DNA of 64,000 nucleotides from the NCBI GenBank assembly GCA_030998225.1, contig JAPYXD010000677.1, forward strand, positions 15,065,501 to 15,129,500, read 5' to 3'. Below are positions 1 to 11,774 of the stretch, in pieces; the stretch's first letter is position 1; the number at the start of each line of letters is the position of its first letter. The notes beneath the pieces were generated by a model. That model saw nothing but the letters and a program-made list of their open reading frames with translations, ran no database searches and was not told the origin of the DNA. A program made the position numbers and the translations under genes. Source of the DNA: Diplolepis rosae (Eukaryota; Arthropoda; Insecta; Hymenoptera; Diplolepididae).

Positions 1-882
1 CGTTTTTGGGGTAAAAATCTATTTTTTCAATTATTCGCGAGAACTTTTTTTTCAATTGTCTATAACTTCGTCAAGAATTGACCGATTCTAATAATTCTCA
101 CTTTTAAATGTTTCTAATAATTTGGAATACTGAACAAAGTTATAAACAATTGCTTGTTGATTGTTATAAATGTTTTATTTAGCAATAAACAAAAATTGAA
201 ACTTTTAAAAAAAATTCAATATCTCGAAAAGTGTATTTTTTTTTTCTCTCAAACTTTTTTTGCATTAAAAAGACACCTTGAGTTTCAATTCTACTGAATC
301 TCTAGTAGCTACAACTTTTTGTTTCCGAATTATCATTTTTTGAAGTAAAAAGTCGTTTTCTTCGTAAAAACATGTACTGCACAATAAATATCAACTTTAT
401 ATGTGCGTCCTCACATTATCGAAAACTCATAATATAAATAATGGGAAAAGTAAATATCTCCTTTTCTGCAAATTTTTTTTTCTATGCATTGAAAATAAGA
501 ATTATCAAATTTTACATAATTTAAAAGTCAAATTATATTCAATTTTGTATTTATTACACTTATCAGATGAAATAGATTTTAATGTTGGAAAAAGTAGAAC
601 CATTATACTCTACTGGTGGCTTCCTCTCGAATTATTGAAAAAGTAGTGTTCAACAAATCATTTACATTGATTCAACAATTTCGAATACAGAGAATGGAAT
701 TGCAGTAAGAGATATTATTTCCATTACTGATTAATAGATTACCTGCTCGATAGTTGTTTTTCAGCCCTAAAAATTGATAAATGAATATTTCTGAAATGAA
801 CAAACATAGCAACATTAATGTATCGTGGATTTCGAAATAAATATATCAGAATGATCTCGTACAATAATAAGCGTAGATATAT

Positions 883-2719
883 AAACCTAAACCTGATTCA
901 GTGAACGGCCATTGATTCGCAGTGACTATTCACTGATGGCAGCAGCTATAAGTCTTTCACTGAGAATCAGTGAAATTTGACTTATGAATCAGTGAAATAG
1001 ATTGAACTCACTTATTGAATCAGTGAAAGCTTCAGGTGGAAGTAATAAAACCAGCAATATATTTTAACGACCGATGAACTCGTTTATTTTAGGCTAAACA
1101 ACACTAAAACGAAATTACACTCTAAAAACGGAATATTGACTGTCGAACAATTCCGTTCACTATGAATGGATTTTCTACTCAAAATTGGCATAAGAGGAAA
1201 TCCTCTAACAGTTGAAGTATTTTCGTTTCAAGTGCTATCATTTTATTGCCAAAGTTTTTCCTTTGGTCTGGAAATAAAATCCTTTGTCGTGTAAAGCAAG
1301 TATAATTTCGATGTTAAAAGAAAACAAATTCTATGATATAACCTATAAGAAATATACACAAGCCAAACTTTGACAAATCCCAATATTCAATCGATCATTT
1401 TCAATAATATAATAACGACCCGTCTAAGATTTCAGCTTAAAGAAATTTTAAGATATAACTTTGCTTACATTACAAATTTTCCAATACGTGTAAAATTGAA
1501 AGTCCATAATCTATTAAATATATAATGTTGAAAAAGTGTTACAAAATTATTTTTAAACTTTGTTGCATTTTAAATTTCACAATGAATTCTATAGTAAACA
1601 TTTTACTAATAATTTCAAATCAAAATATTTTTTTACAAATAAAAAACAACTGTATATTTCATAAAATGAATAAATTGTATAAAAAATTATATATATACGA
1701 AACTGTTTTACGGAAAAAAATGTGTAGCTGTCACAAGGATATTTTAGGTTATAGTAGCCACATTTATGGTTAGGATAGTTAATAATATAGCTTGAACAGC
1801 AATATGTTTCTTTGTACCAGCTACACATTTTTTTGCGTGTAATGTTAAATAAGTGTTTTCAAAATTCATTTAAGAAATATTTTTATTCAATTTTATCAAT
1901 GATATTACAATGGATTTCCATATACGCATGATACGCAATACATCTTGAGTTATGTGATGGCCTGTAATGCATTCGATCGTTTAAATAATCTTTTGAAAAT
2001 AATCTAAACACCGAAAGTCTGAGACAAAAAAACGAGGACACTTCCCCCCTTTCACACCCGTTATCACGATTTCAGTCCCTACAATGCTTTTATTGACATT
2101 CTTGGGAATATCTTTGAATTGTCATCAGAAGCAATGAAAAATAAGGTTATGCGGATCAAAATTGTTTGTTTTGGTATACGTACCTTTCAAAATTTCTACG
2201 TCGCACTCTGGGATTCCTAATAATTTGTAGAAATCCATTATTTGATTTCATTAATTGATTTTGATCATAAATAAATATATTCTTCGAAGTTGCCACCGTA
2301 CTTACAAAATATCTGTGAAGAGATTAGCACCAGACGATGTACAATCACTAATGCGCAGGCGCACTTCGTCTCCTAGTCTAGAAATGCAATCTTTACATAA
2401 TTAAAGGATTTCTTTTCAGAGTAAAAAAAAATCGTTCATTGCTAAAAATATTTTCTTTTTGCATCTTACAGATGAGTTTTGAACGTAATTTCACTATGGA
2501 TAGACTTTTTTTTAGAGTTTACGTAATTATTATTATTTTTAAGTGATGATAAATCAGTAAAGTGTAGATGAAAGTTTTGAATTCGCGAATTCAAAATTTA
2601 TGTTCACGTGACGCATTCACTGATTCCTCAGTGAAATCAAAGCAGGGCACTGATTCATGAGTTGATATATTTTCACTGATATAATCAGTGACTATTTTGC
2701 TGATTCAGGTTTAGAGAGT
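883..2719. mobile_element. Inner TIR element of the 'ctctctaaa...ctgattcag' family
   Basis: The left end AAACCTAAACCTGATTCAGT and the right end CTGATTCAGGTTTAGAGAGT are inverted. Many short 'cactgatt/aatcagtg' motifs lie near both ends, as in the small MITEs at 16072, 17472, 25375 and 41946. At 1.8 kb it is much longer than those and may be a related longer form or a copy with insertions. No transposase frame. Confidence 0.6.
1713..1836. repeat. Small hairpin element
   Basis: AAAAAAATGTGTAGCTG at 1714-1730 recurs inverted as CAGCTACACATTTTTTT at 1818-1834. About 120 bp in total. Confidence 0.65.
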
Positions 2720-3351
2720 ACTTATAAAAAATGTGTACATTGAATACCAAGCTGTTGCTGAAGACTTTTAGGTACAAAATCGAAAAAAGCGTTGAATGAA
2801 ATTCGCCGTTAAGTTGAAAACATTCGATAGATCATATCTAAGCACAGTCAATTTGTCATAAAGACTGAGTAAAAATTTTTTGTGATATTTAGAGTTTCAC
2901 AATATAATCGTAAAGGACAACTATACATAGTTATACCATACACGTTGAACATATAAAGTTGATATTCATTGTGCAGTCCACGTTTTTACGGAGAAAATGA
3001 CTTGTTACCTCAAAAAATCATAACTCGGAAACAAAAAGTTGTAGCTACTAGAGATTCAGTAGAATTGAAACTCAAGGTGTCCTTTTAATGCGAAAAAAGT
3101 TTGAGAGAAAAAAGAAATACTTTTCGAGATATTGAATTTAAAAAAAAAATTTCAATTTTTGTTTATTGCTAAATAAAAAATTTATAACAATTAACAAGTA
3201 ATTGTTTATAACTTTGTTCGGTAGTACAAATTATTAGAAACATTTAAAAGTGAAAATTATTAAAATCGGTCAATTTTTGACGAAGTTATAGACAATTGAA
3301 AAAAAAGTTCTCGCGAATAATTGAAAAAATAGATTTTTACCCCAAAAACGA

Positions 3352-3719
3352 AATTGCCGATGAATCTCAGGAAAATTTTTTTTCGGCCGAAAGAACAACA
3401 TATTCGAGTTTCGTTAAAAAATAAATTCGTGTCCCGAATGGACCGGTTGAATTGAGATGGAAATCATCTGAATTAATTAGGAAGAAAACTACTGATTAAA
3501 ATTTGTTCGATGTGTTATTTTATGTGTTGCGATTTTTTATTAAATGTAAACAGAATAATATCTTTATAATTCAATGTTTCTAAAGCTTACAAGCTTTACA
3601 TGAAAGTGAAAGGTTTTGCAAATTTTCTTAAGTTTATGAACTTATGTGCTCTTGCAATACACAAGGACGAATGTACTTATTATCTTCACTTAATTTTTGT
3701 CGATCATTTTGTCAAAGCA
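3352..3719. other. AT-rich intergenic sequence
   Basis: I see no gene or repeat in this stretch. Confidence 0.6.
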
Positions 3720-4608
3720 CACTGAAAAAAGAAGTGTCTTACCTGGTATCTTACTGTAAGATATAAGATGGGAATTTGCCATCTTCTGTCTTGAAATAAG
3801 ATGTTTCACGAAGTATCTTATTCAAAATTAAGACGACTCACGTATTTTGATACGAATAAAGATGTAATTTCCGTCTTACAAAATAAGATACTTGATTGAG
3901 TTAGATAATGTGTTTTAGTTTAAGATGTTTAGGATGTCATAAGATGGTTCTGACATAAGATGTTTCTGAATTGTAAGATATAGCAGGTCAATAAGTTAGC
4001 AAAAACTAAGATGCGTAAAGTGTCAAAGAAGTAGTGGTCGAAAGATAGAATCTCTTATAGGGTTATAGTTACTGTTCATAACCTCAAGAAATGGAGCGTT
4101 TTGACTGTTCCATGTTTTTCTTCTGTGGTGTAATATCAGCTCATTTAGAGGAATATATTGTTCATTTTAATCGACACGATTCTTTATTCAAACTTTACAT
4201 ATGACGGATGTGGAGCTACATGTAAAAAGTTTAAATCGTATCAGCAACACGTGACTCGATATCAGGTATACCTTCTGTTTTAACGTATTGGATACGTTTG
4301 CTAAGTCGCTTGTCACCTTTTCCAATAGAGCATTTACTTGAATTATTTTTTTTAAGAAGTGCGTACAGCCATGTAAGCCACCACATGCGTAGCATACACC
4401 GGTATGTCGTAAGCTTTTTCTCACAGTGTAGAGGTTATAGAAACAATAAACTGTCGGTAACTTAAGTAATCTGTGTTACCGATGGCTCAACTTAAGATAT
4501 TTTACGTGTATTCAAATAAGATGTTTTAAGCAACTTAAAAGTAACTACCGAAACATCTTAGATATGACTACACAAGTATCTTAAATTAAAACACTTCTTT
4601 TTGCAGTG
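3720..4608. mobile_element. TIR element rich in TAAGATG/CATCTTA motifs
   Basis: The left end CACTGAAAAAAGAAGTGTCTTA and right end AAAACACTTCTTTTTGCAGTG are inverted. Both flanks carry many copies of TAAGATG/TAAGATA or the complement, concentrated in the outer 300 and last 150 bp. The 889-bp element has no transposase. The centre (4188-4424, - strand) has an open frame of 78 codons with a Leu/Val heptad-like stretch but no recognisable domain. Confidence 0.8.
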
Positions 4609-5302
4609 CATGAGTTTCTTGTAATGTGAATGTAATTCCCCTTTCCGTACTTTAATTTATAATCACTTCCTAGGTTTTCTCGGTTGTATTTTAATTTCCG
4701 ATTTTCTTAGTTAATAAACACTCTCTTTTATTTCAGAAAATTTGGAAAAGTAATCTCTATTTATCTTGAGAATTGAGAAACTTTTTGTCGATGGATGTAA
4801 GAATCTCGCATCCTTTTATGGGAAAAGACTTTCCGAATCTGCTCCAGTGAAATCAGGATCTTTTTATCTTTCTCCAATTGTCAAAGTATTGTGGCGAACA
4901 TTCTTATTTCTTGCTGACCTACTGGATTTTGAAATGCAAGACGAAAGTAATCCTTGAGTGACGAGAGAATAAAACGTGACCTAGCCAATGATCCGTGTCC
5001 TTGCTCCAGCAAGGAGCTTGGACCGAATAAACTGCCCCGACATATCAATTTTCCAGTCGCTTAGTTCCATCGTATTTCATCACATTTTCTGTAAAAAGTT
5101 TCTAAACAATACTCTGCCTTCGTGACTAAGACGATTGCAAGACGTTCCTTTCCATGGCGATACTCTTTACATCCTACGCTCAGTTGTGACATCTTTATCT
5201 TAGCAGAAAACAAATATTCATAATAAGGCAATTCATTTTTTTGAATTCTTCTCCAATTTTTCTATATAATTGCGTATTTATTTTGCAACATATTAATGCA
5301 TA
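4609..5302. other. Unique intergenic sequence
   Basis: Higher-complexity DNA including 4980-5180. A 63-codon open frame at 4766-4957 has no recognisable domain and no intact-gene signals. Nothing firm. Confidence 0.4.
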
Positions 5303-5435
5303 CACGGAGAAACTTATCATTGTAAAATCTAGTATTATTATATTTATTTTTATTAAAAGTCAATAAGGAGCGAGAGTATAGTGAAAAAACTAGTTTTATT
5401 TACCAAAGCGATAGGAGGAAATACTTTTTTCTCAT

Positions 5436-6825
5436 GCATGTACAGAAATGGCTACTTTTTTTGCCTGAGACGCCAGAAATGCAACATTTTTCATATGATG
5501 TATATTTTTCTGTTTAATTTAAAAAAATAATATTGAAAATCCAAAATTCAACTTTTTTAACAACTACTTTTGTGTTTTTGAAAATAATTTTTTAAAAAAA
5601 TCAAAAATTTCAATACTAGTTTTTGATAGTGCTCATAAAACTCTACAAATTATCCTGATAACATTTTTTGATTAAATCAAAATTAGAAATGTTGCAGCAT
5701 ATTCAAATTCGAAAAAAGTCAATATCAAAATTCCATTTTCCAGTTAAATTATACGAGATACGAAAAAACGTTATGATACAATATTATTTTCTACATAAAG
5801 TCCTACAAATTTGAATTATAACATTTTCTCATAAGATGCATATTTTTCTTTTTAATTAAAAAAAACGATTGAAAATCCAAAATTCAATTTTTTAACAATA
5901 ATATTCGAAATACGAAAAAAACGTAAGAATATAAAGTTGTTCGTTTCAAAAAGATCTACAATTTTTATCTCACACAGTTTCGGATAAAACATATATTTTT
6001 TGCTTCAATTCCAAAAAATACGATTAAAATTTAAAAATTCAATTTTTTAGACAAAATATGTGAGATACAAAAAAACGTTTGTATGGAAAATTATTTGCTG
6101 AAATGAGGTCTACAAATTCTCATTGAAACATTTCTTGACAGGATGTATATTTTATGTTTTGATTTAAAATATTGAAAAAATTCCATTTTTACATTCTCAT
6201 CATGGATGAAAAGATATTAGTTTTATGTGAAAAATAACTCTCGAAATTTTCATGAAATCTTTACGTTTTGAGACCCCCTGAGTCAGAAAAAACGGTTTTT
6301 ACGAAAGTGTCTGTCTGTCTGAGAGGTTGTAAATACTCTTTTAAGGTTCTCCATCTTGAATATGCAATTAACTACAGTTTTCTACGTATTTTACGTAATT
6401 ACCACAATTTATGAAATTGTTTTAAACAATATTATGTGAAATATGAAAAAAACGTAGGAATGCAAATTTTTCGTTTCAATAAGGTCTTCAAATGTTGTCT
6501 CACTTAATTTCTGATAAAACATATATTTTTCGTTTCAACTCCAAAAAATACGATTAAAATTCAAAAATTCCATTTCTTAGAAGAAATATGGGAGATAAAA
6601 AAACGTTTAGATGGAAAATTATTTGCCTAAATGAAGTATACAAATTCTCATCAAGACGCTTCTCGACAGAATGTATATTTTATGTTTTGATTATAAGAAA
6701 CACTATTGAAACTCCATTTTTTAACCTAAATATGTGAGATACGAAATAAGCTTTGCTCTGCAAAATCGTTTCCTTAAATAAAGTCTACGATTGTTTTTCC
6801 TTTAGAGATATTTGAGAGAAAATAA
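5436..6825. repeat. Degenerate AT-rich interspersed repeat, copy 1
   Basis: Consists of poorly conserved units carrying 'tctacaaatt', 'gataaaacatatattttt' and 'gagatacgaaaaaacg'. The same units fill 25570-28200 and occur at 33785-34040. No reading frame of note. Its tail continues at 8071-8440. Confidence 0.75.
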
Positions 6826-7432
6826 TAGTATATTACGTGCCTAGGCGCACAATGAGGGTTATTGCGTGACGAGCGACAATGCTCGCAGGAGATCGAAGCC
6901 AAGGCGTAGTCGAGGCGCGATCAGTCCTGCGAGCATTTTAAGCGAGTCTCGAAATTTCCCGAATTGTGTGCATTGGCACGTATTTTATTTTATGTGCCAT
7001 CGGCGCGCAAACTCGTTTTTTCGCTACAGTTAACAGTAGCGCAATGTAGTACATTTCGCCAGAAAGGAATAAAATGTAAAAATTGAACTGCGCGTTCGCC
7101 CATAGCCATGAAACGAAGCTCAATCCTTCTTATTCTTCTTCTTCGTACAGCGTTAGCATCTTACTGGCAAAGCCTTGTACATTTGAACTGCGCATGCGTC
7201 TACTAAAATCCATTACTACTACACAAGATCGATAAAATCAAAATGGCCGGGACTAGTTGTGACATATCAAGTGTAATGACTAGCGCCGCAAACAACTACA
7301 ATACTAGTTTAGATTCCAGTGTACGCATAAAAACTCGTATACGCACCGAAGTCACATAAAATAGAATACGTGCCAATGCACACAATTCGGGTAATTCCGT
7401 AATTCTGCGCCTGGGCACGTAATGTACTATTA
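6826..7432. mobile_element. 'CCTAGGCGC' palindromic element, copy 1
   Basis: The left end TAGTATATTACGTGCCTAGG matches the inverted right end CCTGGGCACGTAATGTACTA. The interior has CG-rich stretches (GCGAGCATT, GATCAGTCCTGCGAGC) quite unlike the AT-rich surroundings, and 'ttcttcttcgtacagcgtta'. A near-complete copy in the other orientation lies at 13647-14391. Non-coding. Confidence 0.8.
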
Positions 7433-8072
7433 TGTGACTTCGGTGCGCATACCAGTTTTTATGCGTACAGTCGAATCTAATCAAGTATTGCAGTTGTTTG
7501 CGGCGCTAGTCATTACACTTGATACACAACATTCCGTTACTCTCAGCTGTAACGGTAAAACGAGTTTCCGTTACAGCTGAGAGTAAAGCAATGTTGTATA
7601 TTCCGTTACAGAGGAATACAATGTAGAAATTGAACTGCGCATGCGCATTATAGTCTTACAGCGGAACGCAATCTATTTCTTATTCTTCTTCTTCTCACTT
7701 CTTCTTCGTACAGCGGAACGCAATCTATTTCTTATTCTTCTTCTTCTCACTTCTTCTTCGTACAGCGTTAGCACTGACTACTACACAAGACCGATAAAAT
7801 CAAAATGGCCGGGACAGTCCAATGTACGCATAAAAAGTCGTATCCGCACCACAGTCACATAAAATAGAATATGTGCCAATGCACACAATTCGGGACATTG
7901 CGAGACTCGCGACAATGCTCGCAGGACTGATCGCGCCTCGGATTCGTCTCGGCTTTGCCTTAGCTACGTCTCGGCTACGCCTCGACTATGCCTTGGCTTC
8001 GATCTCCTACGAACATTGTCGCTTGTCACGCAATCACCCCCATTGTGTGCCTAGGCACATAATATAATATTA
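7433..8072. mobile_element. 'CCTAGGCGC' family, second adjacent copy with internal duplications
   Basis: Contains the same blocks as 6826-7432 (CGGCGCTAGTCATTACACTT, AATGGCCGGGAC, GCCAATGCACACAATTCGGG) and ends in TGTGTGCCTAGGCACATAAT. Inside are a strong hairpin, TTACTCTCAGCTGTAACGG against its complement at 7567-7588, and a direct 52-bp duplication (7658-7709 and 7710-7761). Confidence 0.75.
7658..7761 (+). repeat. 52-bp tandem duplication
   Basis: Two adjacent copies starting ACAGCGGAACGCAATC at 7658 and 7710, each ending in a CTT-rich tract. Looks recent. Confidence 0.9.
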
Positions 8073-8450
8073 ATCATGTAATTTGTTAAAAAGTTACTGA
8101 AATGTATACAGAAAATCGAGCGCGAAGCACGAGTGTCATACTGTCATGATAAGAATGTCTTCCTTAAGGCCGATAGAGTCTTAAGTAAATTGAATTTCCT
8201 GTTTCACTTAAATTCAAAAAGAAATTTAGTCACTTTGAGAAAATATGTAATTCACATTATCTGTAATATTATAAAATTAGTTTGAGCTTTAGTATCAAAT
8301 TATAAGAAATAGACTTAAATGTATGCGAAAAACATAAGACCGAGCGCTAAGCGCGACGATCAAATCGTGCGGCCTAGGCGCGTTAAAACTTGCGAACGAA
8401 GCGCGCGATGAGAATGTGCCCGCGAAGCATGCAGATTTTTTCATCATTTT
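8071..8450. repeat. Tail of degenerate repeat, copy 1
   Basis: 'acagaaaatcgagcgcgaag', 'gccgagcgc(t/g)aagcgcgacg' and 'cgcgaag.atgcagatttttt' recur at 28225-28425. The 28-kb copy has no CCTAGGCGC element before this tail, so 6826-8072 is an insertion into the older repeat. Confidence 0.75.
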
Positions 8451-8597
8451 TTGTGACATCAAGTTTCGCGATCTAACGGACCAAAAGGTAAGTTCGTTGC
8501 GTAAACTTAAAAGTATGGGCAGTCAACTTCATCATTTTGAAAACCTACAATTGGTGCAAAATTGTCTCTGTCGAATCTTCTGACTGCCATTTTTCGT

Positions 8598-8708
8598 GTA
8601 TGCTACAAGGGAGGAAGAAGATGATTCTGACGAGTGTGAAGTTGCGCACGAGCGAAACGAGGGCGCAAAAACACGAATGAGAAACATCCTCTTCTTCCCT
8701 TGTAGCAT
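8598..8708. repeat. Short inverted repeat beside the mariner
   Basis: TGCTACAAGGGAGGAAGAAG at 8599 recurs inverted as CTCTTCTTCCCTTGTAGCAT ending at 8708. The loop contains 'cgagcgaaacgagggcgc'. A related 'cgaacaaagcgagggc' segment lies at 45415-45520. The mariner inserted just outside its right arm. Confidence 0.75.
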
Positions 8709-8709
8709 A

Positions 8710-9995
8710 CCAGGGGTGTTAGTTGAAATTTGCCGGTTTTACTCATAGAGGTCGCTAGAGATATGTATACATTTCTATGATTTGGTATCTATGTCATATT
8801 TTTCTATGCACAATAACCTTCAAAAATACACAATTACATTCTGCCAATATAATAGCATCATAGTTGTTTACCTCAGTGAATATGTCGAGTTTCGTTCCAA
8901 GTAAATCGCATTTGCGGCATTCGTTGCTTTTCTTATTTCTTCAAAAGAAAAAAGCAGTTGAAGCTCATCGATTGCTGGTAGAAACTTATAGTGAACATAC
9001 TCCAGTGATTAAAACATGTGACATGGTTTCGTCAACTTAAAAGTGGAGATTTCAATTTATCAGACAATGAACATCCTGGTACAGCGAAGAAGTTCGAAGA
9101 CGAGGAATTGCAGACGTTATTGGATGAAGACCCAACCCAATCGCAACAACAATTGGCACAAACACTAAATGTGACCCGAGGAGTAATTTTCCAACGTTTA
9201 AAAGCCATGGGAAAAATCCAAAAGTATGGAAAATGGGTACCACACCAACTGAACGATAGACAAATGGAAAATCGAAAAACCATTTGTGAAATGCTGCTTC
9301 AACGGTTCGAAAGGAAATATTTTCTGCATCGAATTGTCACCGGGGACGAAAAATGGATTTATTTCGAGAACCCGAAGTGGAAAAAATCATGGCTTTCACC
9401 TGGTGAGGTCGGCCCATCGACTCCAAGGCCAAATCGCTTTGGCCGTTAGACAATGCTCTGTGTTTGATGGGACCAGTGTGGTGTGGTGTACTTCGAGTTA
9501 TTAAAACCTGGTGAGACGGTGAATACGGTTCGCTACCGGCAACAAATTATCAATTTAAATCATGCGTTGATCGAAAAACGGTCAGAATGGGCCCGAAGAC
9601 ATGGCAAAGTTTTCCTACAACATGTCAACGCACCCGTCTCATAACGCTAAAATGGTGAAGAACACATTAAAAGAATTGAATTGGGAAATACTATCGCACC
9701 CGCCGTACTCTCCAGACCTCGCCCCTTCCGACTATCACCTTTTCGCATCGATGGGACACTCACTCGCAGAGCAGCGCTTCGTCAATTTTGAAGAAGTCGA
9801 AAAATGGCTCATCGAATGGTTTGCCTTGAAAGAGAAAAAGTTTTTTTGGAATGGTATCCATGATTTGCCTGAAAGATGGGCAAAATGTGTAGAATCCAAT
9901 GGTCAATACTTTGAATAAATTTTTTTTGAGATTTCCTTGAGAATTAAGTGTTTTCTTTATTGAAAAAACCGGCAAACTTCAACTAACACCCCTGG
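8710..9995 (+). mobile_element. Mariner element with intact inverted terminal repeats
   Basis: A 1,286-bp element, the usual mariner length. The 5' end CCAGGGGTGTTAGTTGAA and the 3' end are about 30-bp inverted repeats with one clear mismatch. TA dinucleotides at 8708-8709 and 9996-9997 are the expected target duplication. The transposase inside (separate entry) is broken. It sits directly next to one arm of an older inverted repeat (8598-8708). Confidence 0.95.
8882..9918 (+). pseudogene. Mariner transposase, inactivated
   Basis: Mariner transposases (about 345 residues, D,D34D catalytic triad) cut and paste DNA at TA sites. Here the N-terminal region (MSSFVPSKSHLRHSLLFLFL) begins at 8882. 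Similarity changes frame near 9020, where about two bases are missing. The next frame carries the helix-turn-helix part (RQLKSGDFNLSD, LLDEDPTQSQQQL) and the first catalytic Asp in VTGDEKWIYFENPK. In-frame stops follow at 9447 (TAG) and 9465 (TGA). The position of the second catalytic Asp (normally HDNA) reads His-Val-Asn at 9621-9629. An extra base near 9633-9636 shifts frame again. The last part has the third Asp in YSPDLAPSDYHLF and ends ESNGQYFE. At least five lesions make this a dead copy. Confidence 0.93.
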
Positions 9996-10620
9996 TAAAT
10001 ATCTATTTCTGAACCAATTGTAAATATAGTGTAACTTTATAAATTACGATTGAGAGTTGCAAAGATTAATATCTTCGATGTTAAATTGAAACTAGAAATA
10101 AGTGATACCTATATGAATAAAAAGTAAAACTATCAATGCAAGAATTGGTCTTTTGAATAATATAAATTGCAAAATAGTTCAGAGAAATTACTATTGTCAA
10201 TAGTAATGAACAATGAAGAGAGAAAGACTTGAATATTTTGCAATCGAATACTTCATGTATTGGAATAGTACGTTGCCAGATGATTTTGGCATTTTTTGAA
10301 ATTATATGTTTTTGCTTCATCGAGAAGCAATCGCGGAAGACAGTTTTGCGATTGTTAGTACTGTTTTTCTACGACTAAAAGCACAGTATGTCTCGAGGTA
10401 GGCTAGTTGCGGCTCGACTCGGACATAATTAAAAATGAATCAAACCCGAAATCGATTCGATTATTTGAAATAGAGATAATGAATTTTAGGTGCAAGAGAA
10501 TTACGAAAACCCCTTTACACGCCTTGGTCAATTTATTATAAAGAAGCTATAAAATTTTTTTATGAAAATCTAAATTCTGAAATTAAACTGGGTGTACGAT
10601 TTGTAAAAGAAAGTTCCATA
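9996..10620. other. Continuation of the 5303 repeat, then AT-rich DNA
   Basis: 10014-10090 ('gaaccaattgtaaatatagt', 'gcaaagattaatatctt') is contiguous with the 5303-5435 sequence in the copy at 22033-22245, so here about 4.6 kb separates them. 10091-10620 shows nothing recognisable. Confidence 0.55.
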
Positions 10621-10622
10621 TA

Positions 10623-11166
10623 CAGGGTGGGCCATCTAAATTTGGAATTTGAATCGGCTATAAAAAAAAATTTATGGATATTTGTTCAAAAGTATGGTTT
10701 TATTAGAAAGATTGAACCTTTCCATTTAAGAATGAAACACAACATCATTGAAATGACTGCCACGGCTGACTGGTGCGGATTTTGGTATGATGGCACCATT
10801 GGGCCATTTTTTTTCGAAAATGTCAATTGCGCCCCTCGGAGCTGTAATTTGACCCCCTTGGATTATTTTTGTGGGGAGCCGTTAAGGATCAGTGTTACGC
10901 TAACCACCTAGAGACGATTGAGGCCCTGAAACACGAAATCGAAGTTGTCATTCCAAATGTGCCCAAACAATCGAAAATGTACTGAAAGATTGGGTTGATT
11001 TTATGGGGTACTGTAAGGTCATCCGTAGCAGTCATTTGAATGATCTTGTGTTTCATTCTTAAATGGAAAAGTTCAATCTTTCTAATAAAACCATACTTTT
11101 GAAAAAATATCCATAAGTTTTTTTTCATAGCGGATTCAAATTCCAAATGTTAGATGGACCACCCTG
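10623..11166. mobile_element. Tc1/mariner-superfamily deletion derivative with ~140-bp TIRs
   Basis: Ends CAGGGTGGGCCATCTAAATT and its inverted counterpart AGATGGACCACCCTG, flanked by TA on both sides (10621-10622, 11167-11168). The terminal inverted repeats run about 140 bp, including 'attgaacctttccatttaag' and its complement. Only 544 bp remain. Confidence 0.88.
10800..11010 (+). pseudogene. Remnant of transposase C-terminus
   Basis: Between the TIRs a short stretch translates, with one frame change near 10865, as PRSCNLTPLDYF then WGAVKDQCYANHLETIEALK. PRS(C)(D/N)LTPLDYFLWG is the block holding the last catalytic Asp in Tc1/mariner-superfamily transposases of the long-TIR arthropod type. 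Everything upstream of it, including the other catalytic residues, is missing. Non-functional. Confidence 0.75.
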
Positions 11167-11168
11167 TA

Positions 11169-11774
11169 GAAATATATTTTCTTACATTCGAATGTGGCGG
11201 CTTTCTAACTTACGATTTTTGCCAGCAGAGGGACTACCGAGCTTCTCACAAATCGTAAAAGTTTTCACAGTTTAATATATAATGAAGTTGCTACAATATT
11301 CATATTGATACGTTTATACGTGTATGTATATATAAGTATCTAACTATGTTTATAAATTCTCTCTCTATGTAGCTCACAAAATCCAGTAAGAACTATGGAA
11401 AAATTTACAAATGGCTGATTTATTTTTATTTTAGGAAGTGCAATTATTCCCTATTTTCGATAGAAAAAGTTATAAATATGGTTCCACTATCTCAATAAAA
11501 CTATAGTAACTCGATTAAACAGAAGCTGTGACTTTACTATTATCTTTTATAAACTAATCATTCTTTTTTAGGAATTAATGAAACCTTTATTGGGTTTACT
11601 TCAATATAATTCGTTCGATGTGTCGATCACGATTTTACCATTTCAGGAAATAAAACTTGCTTTTTTTTTTGGGCATAAATACAATTATTTCACCATTTTC
11701 TCCAATATTATTAGTAACTCCATAGTTTAATATTCAAAATAGTAATTTCTAAAAAACTGACATTATATCCTTAT
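11169..11774. other. AT-rich sequence inside the nested block
   Basis: No gene or recognisable repeat seen. Confidence 0.5.

Larger units (their letters stand above)
1..3351. mobile_element. Nested foldback element (arms 1-402 and 2945-3351)
   Basis: The first 400 bases recur inverted at 2945-3351: TTTTTGGGGTAAAAATC at the start pairs with GATTTTTACCCCAAAAA at 3335-3351, and 'gtactgcacaataaatatc' at 374-392 pairs with 2963-2982. The window starts inside or at the edge of the element, so its outer limit is unknown. A second TIR pair (883 and 2719) and a small hairpin (1713-1836) lie inside. No coding sequence. Confidence 0.8.

Noticed and set aside
4766..4957. 63-codon frame after a TTTCAG-like acceptor
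   Set aside because: Could be an exon, but no domain, donor or companion exon is seen.
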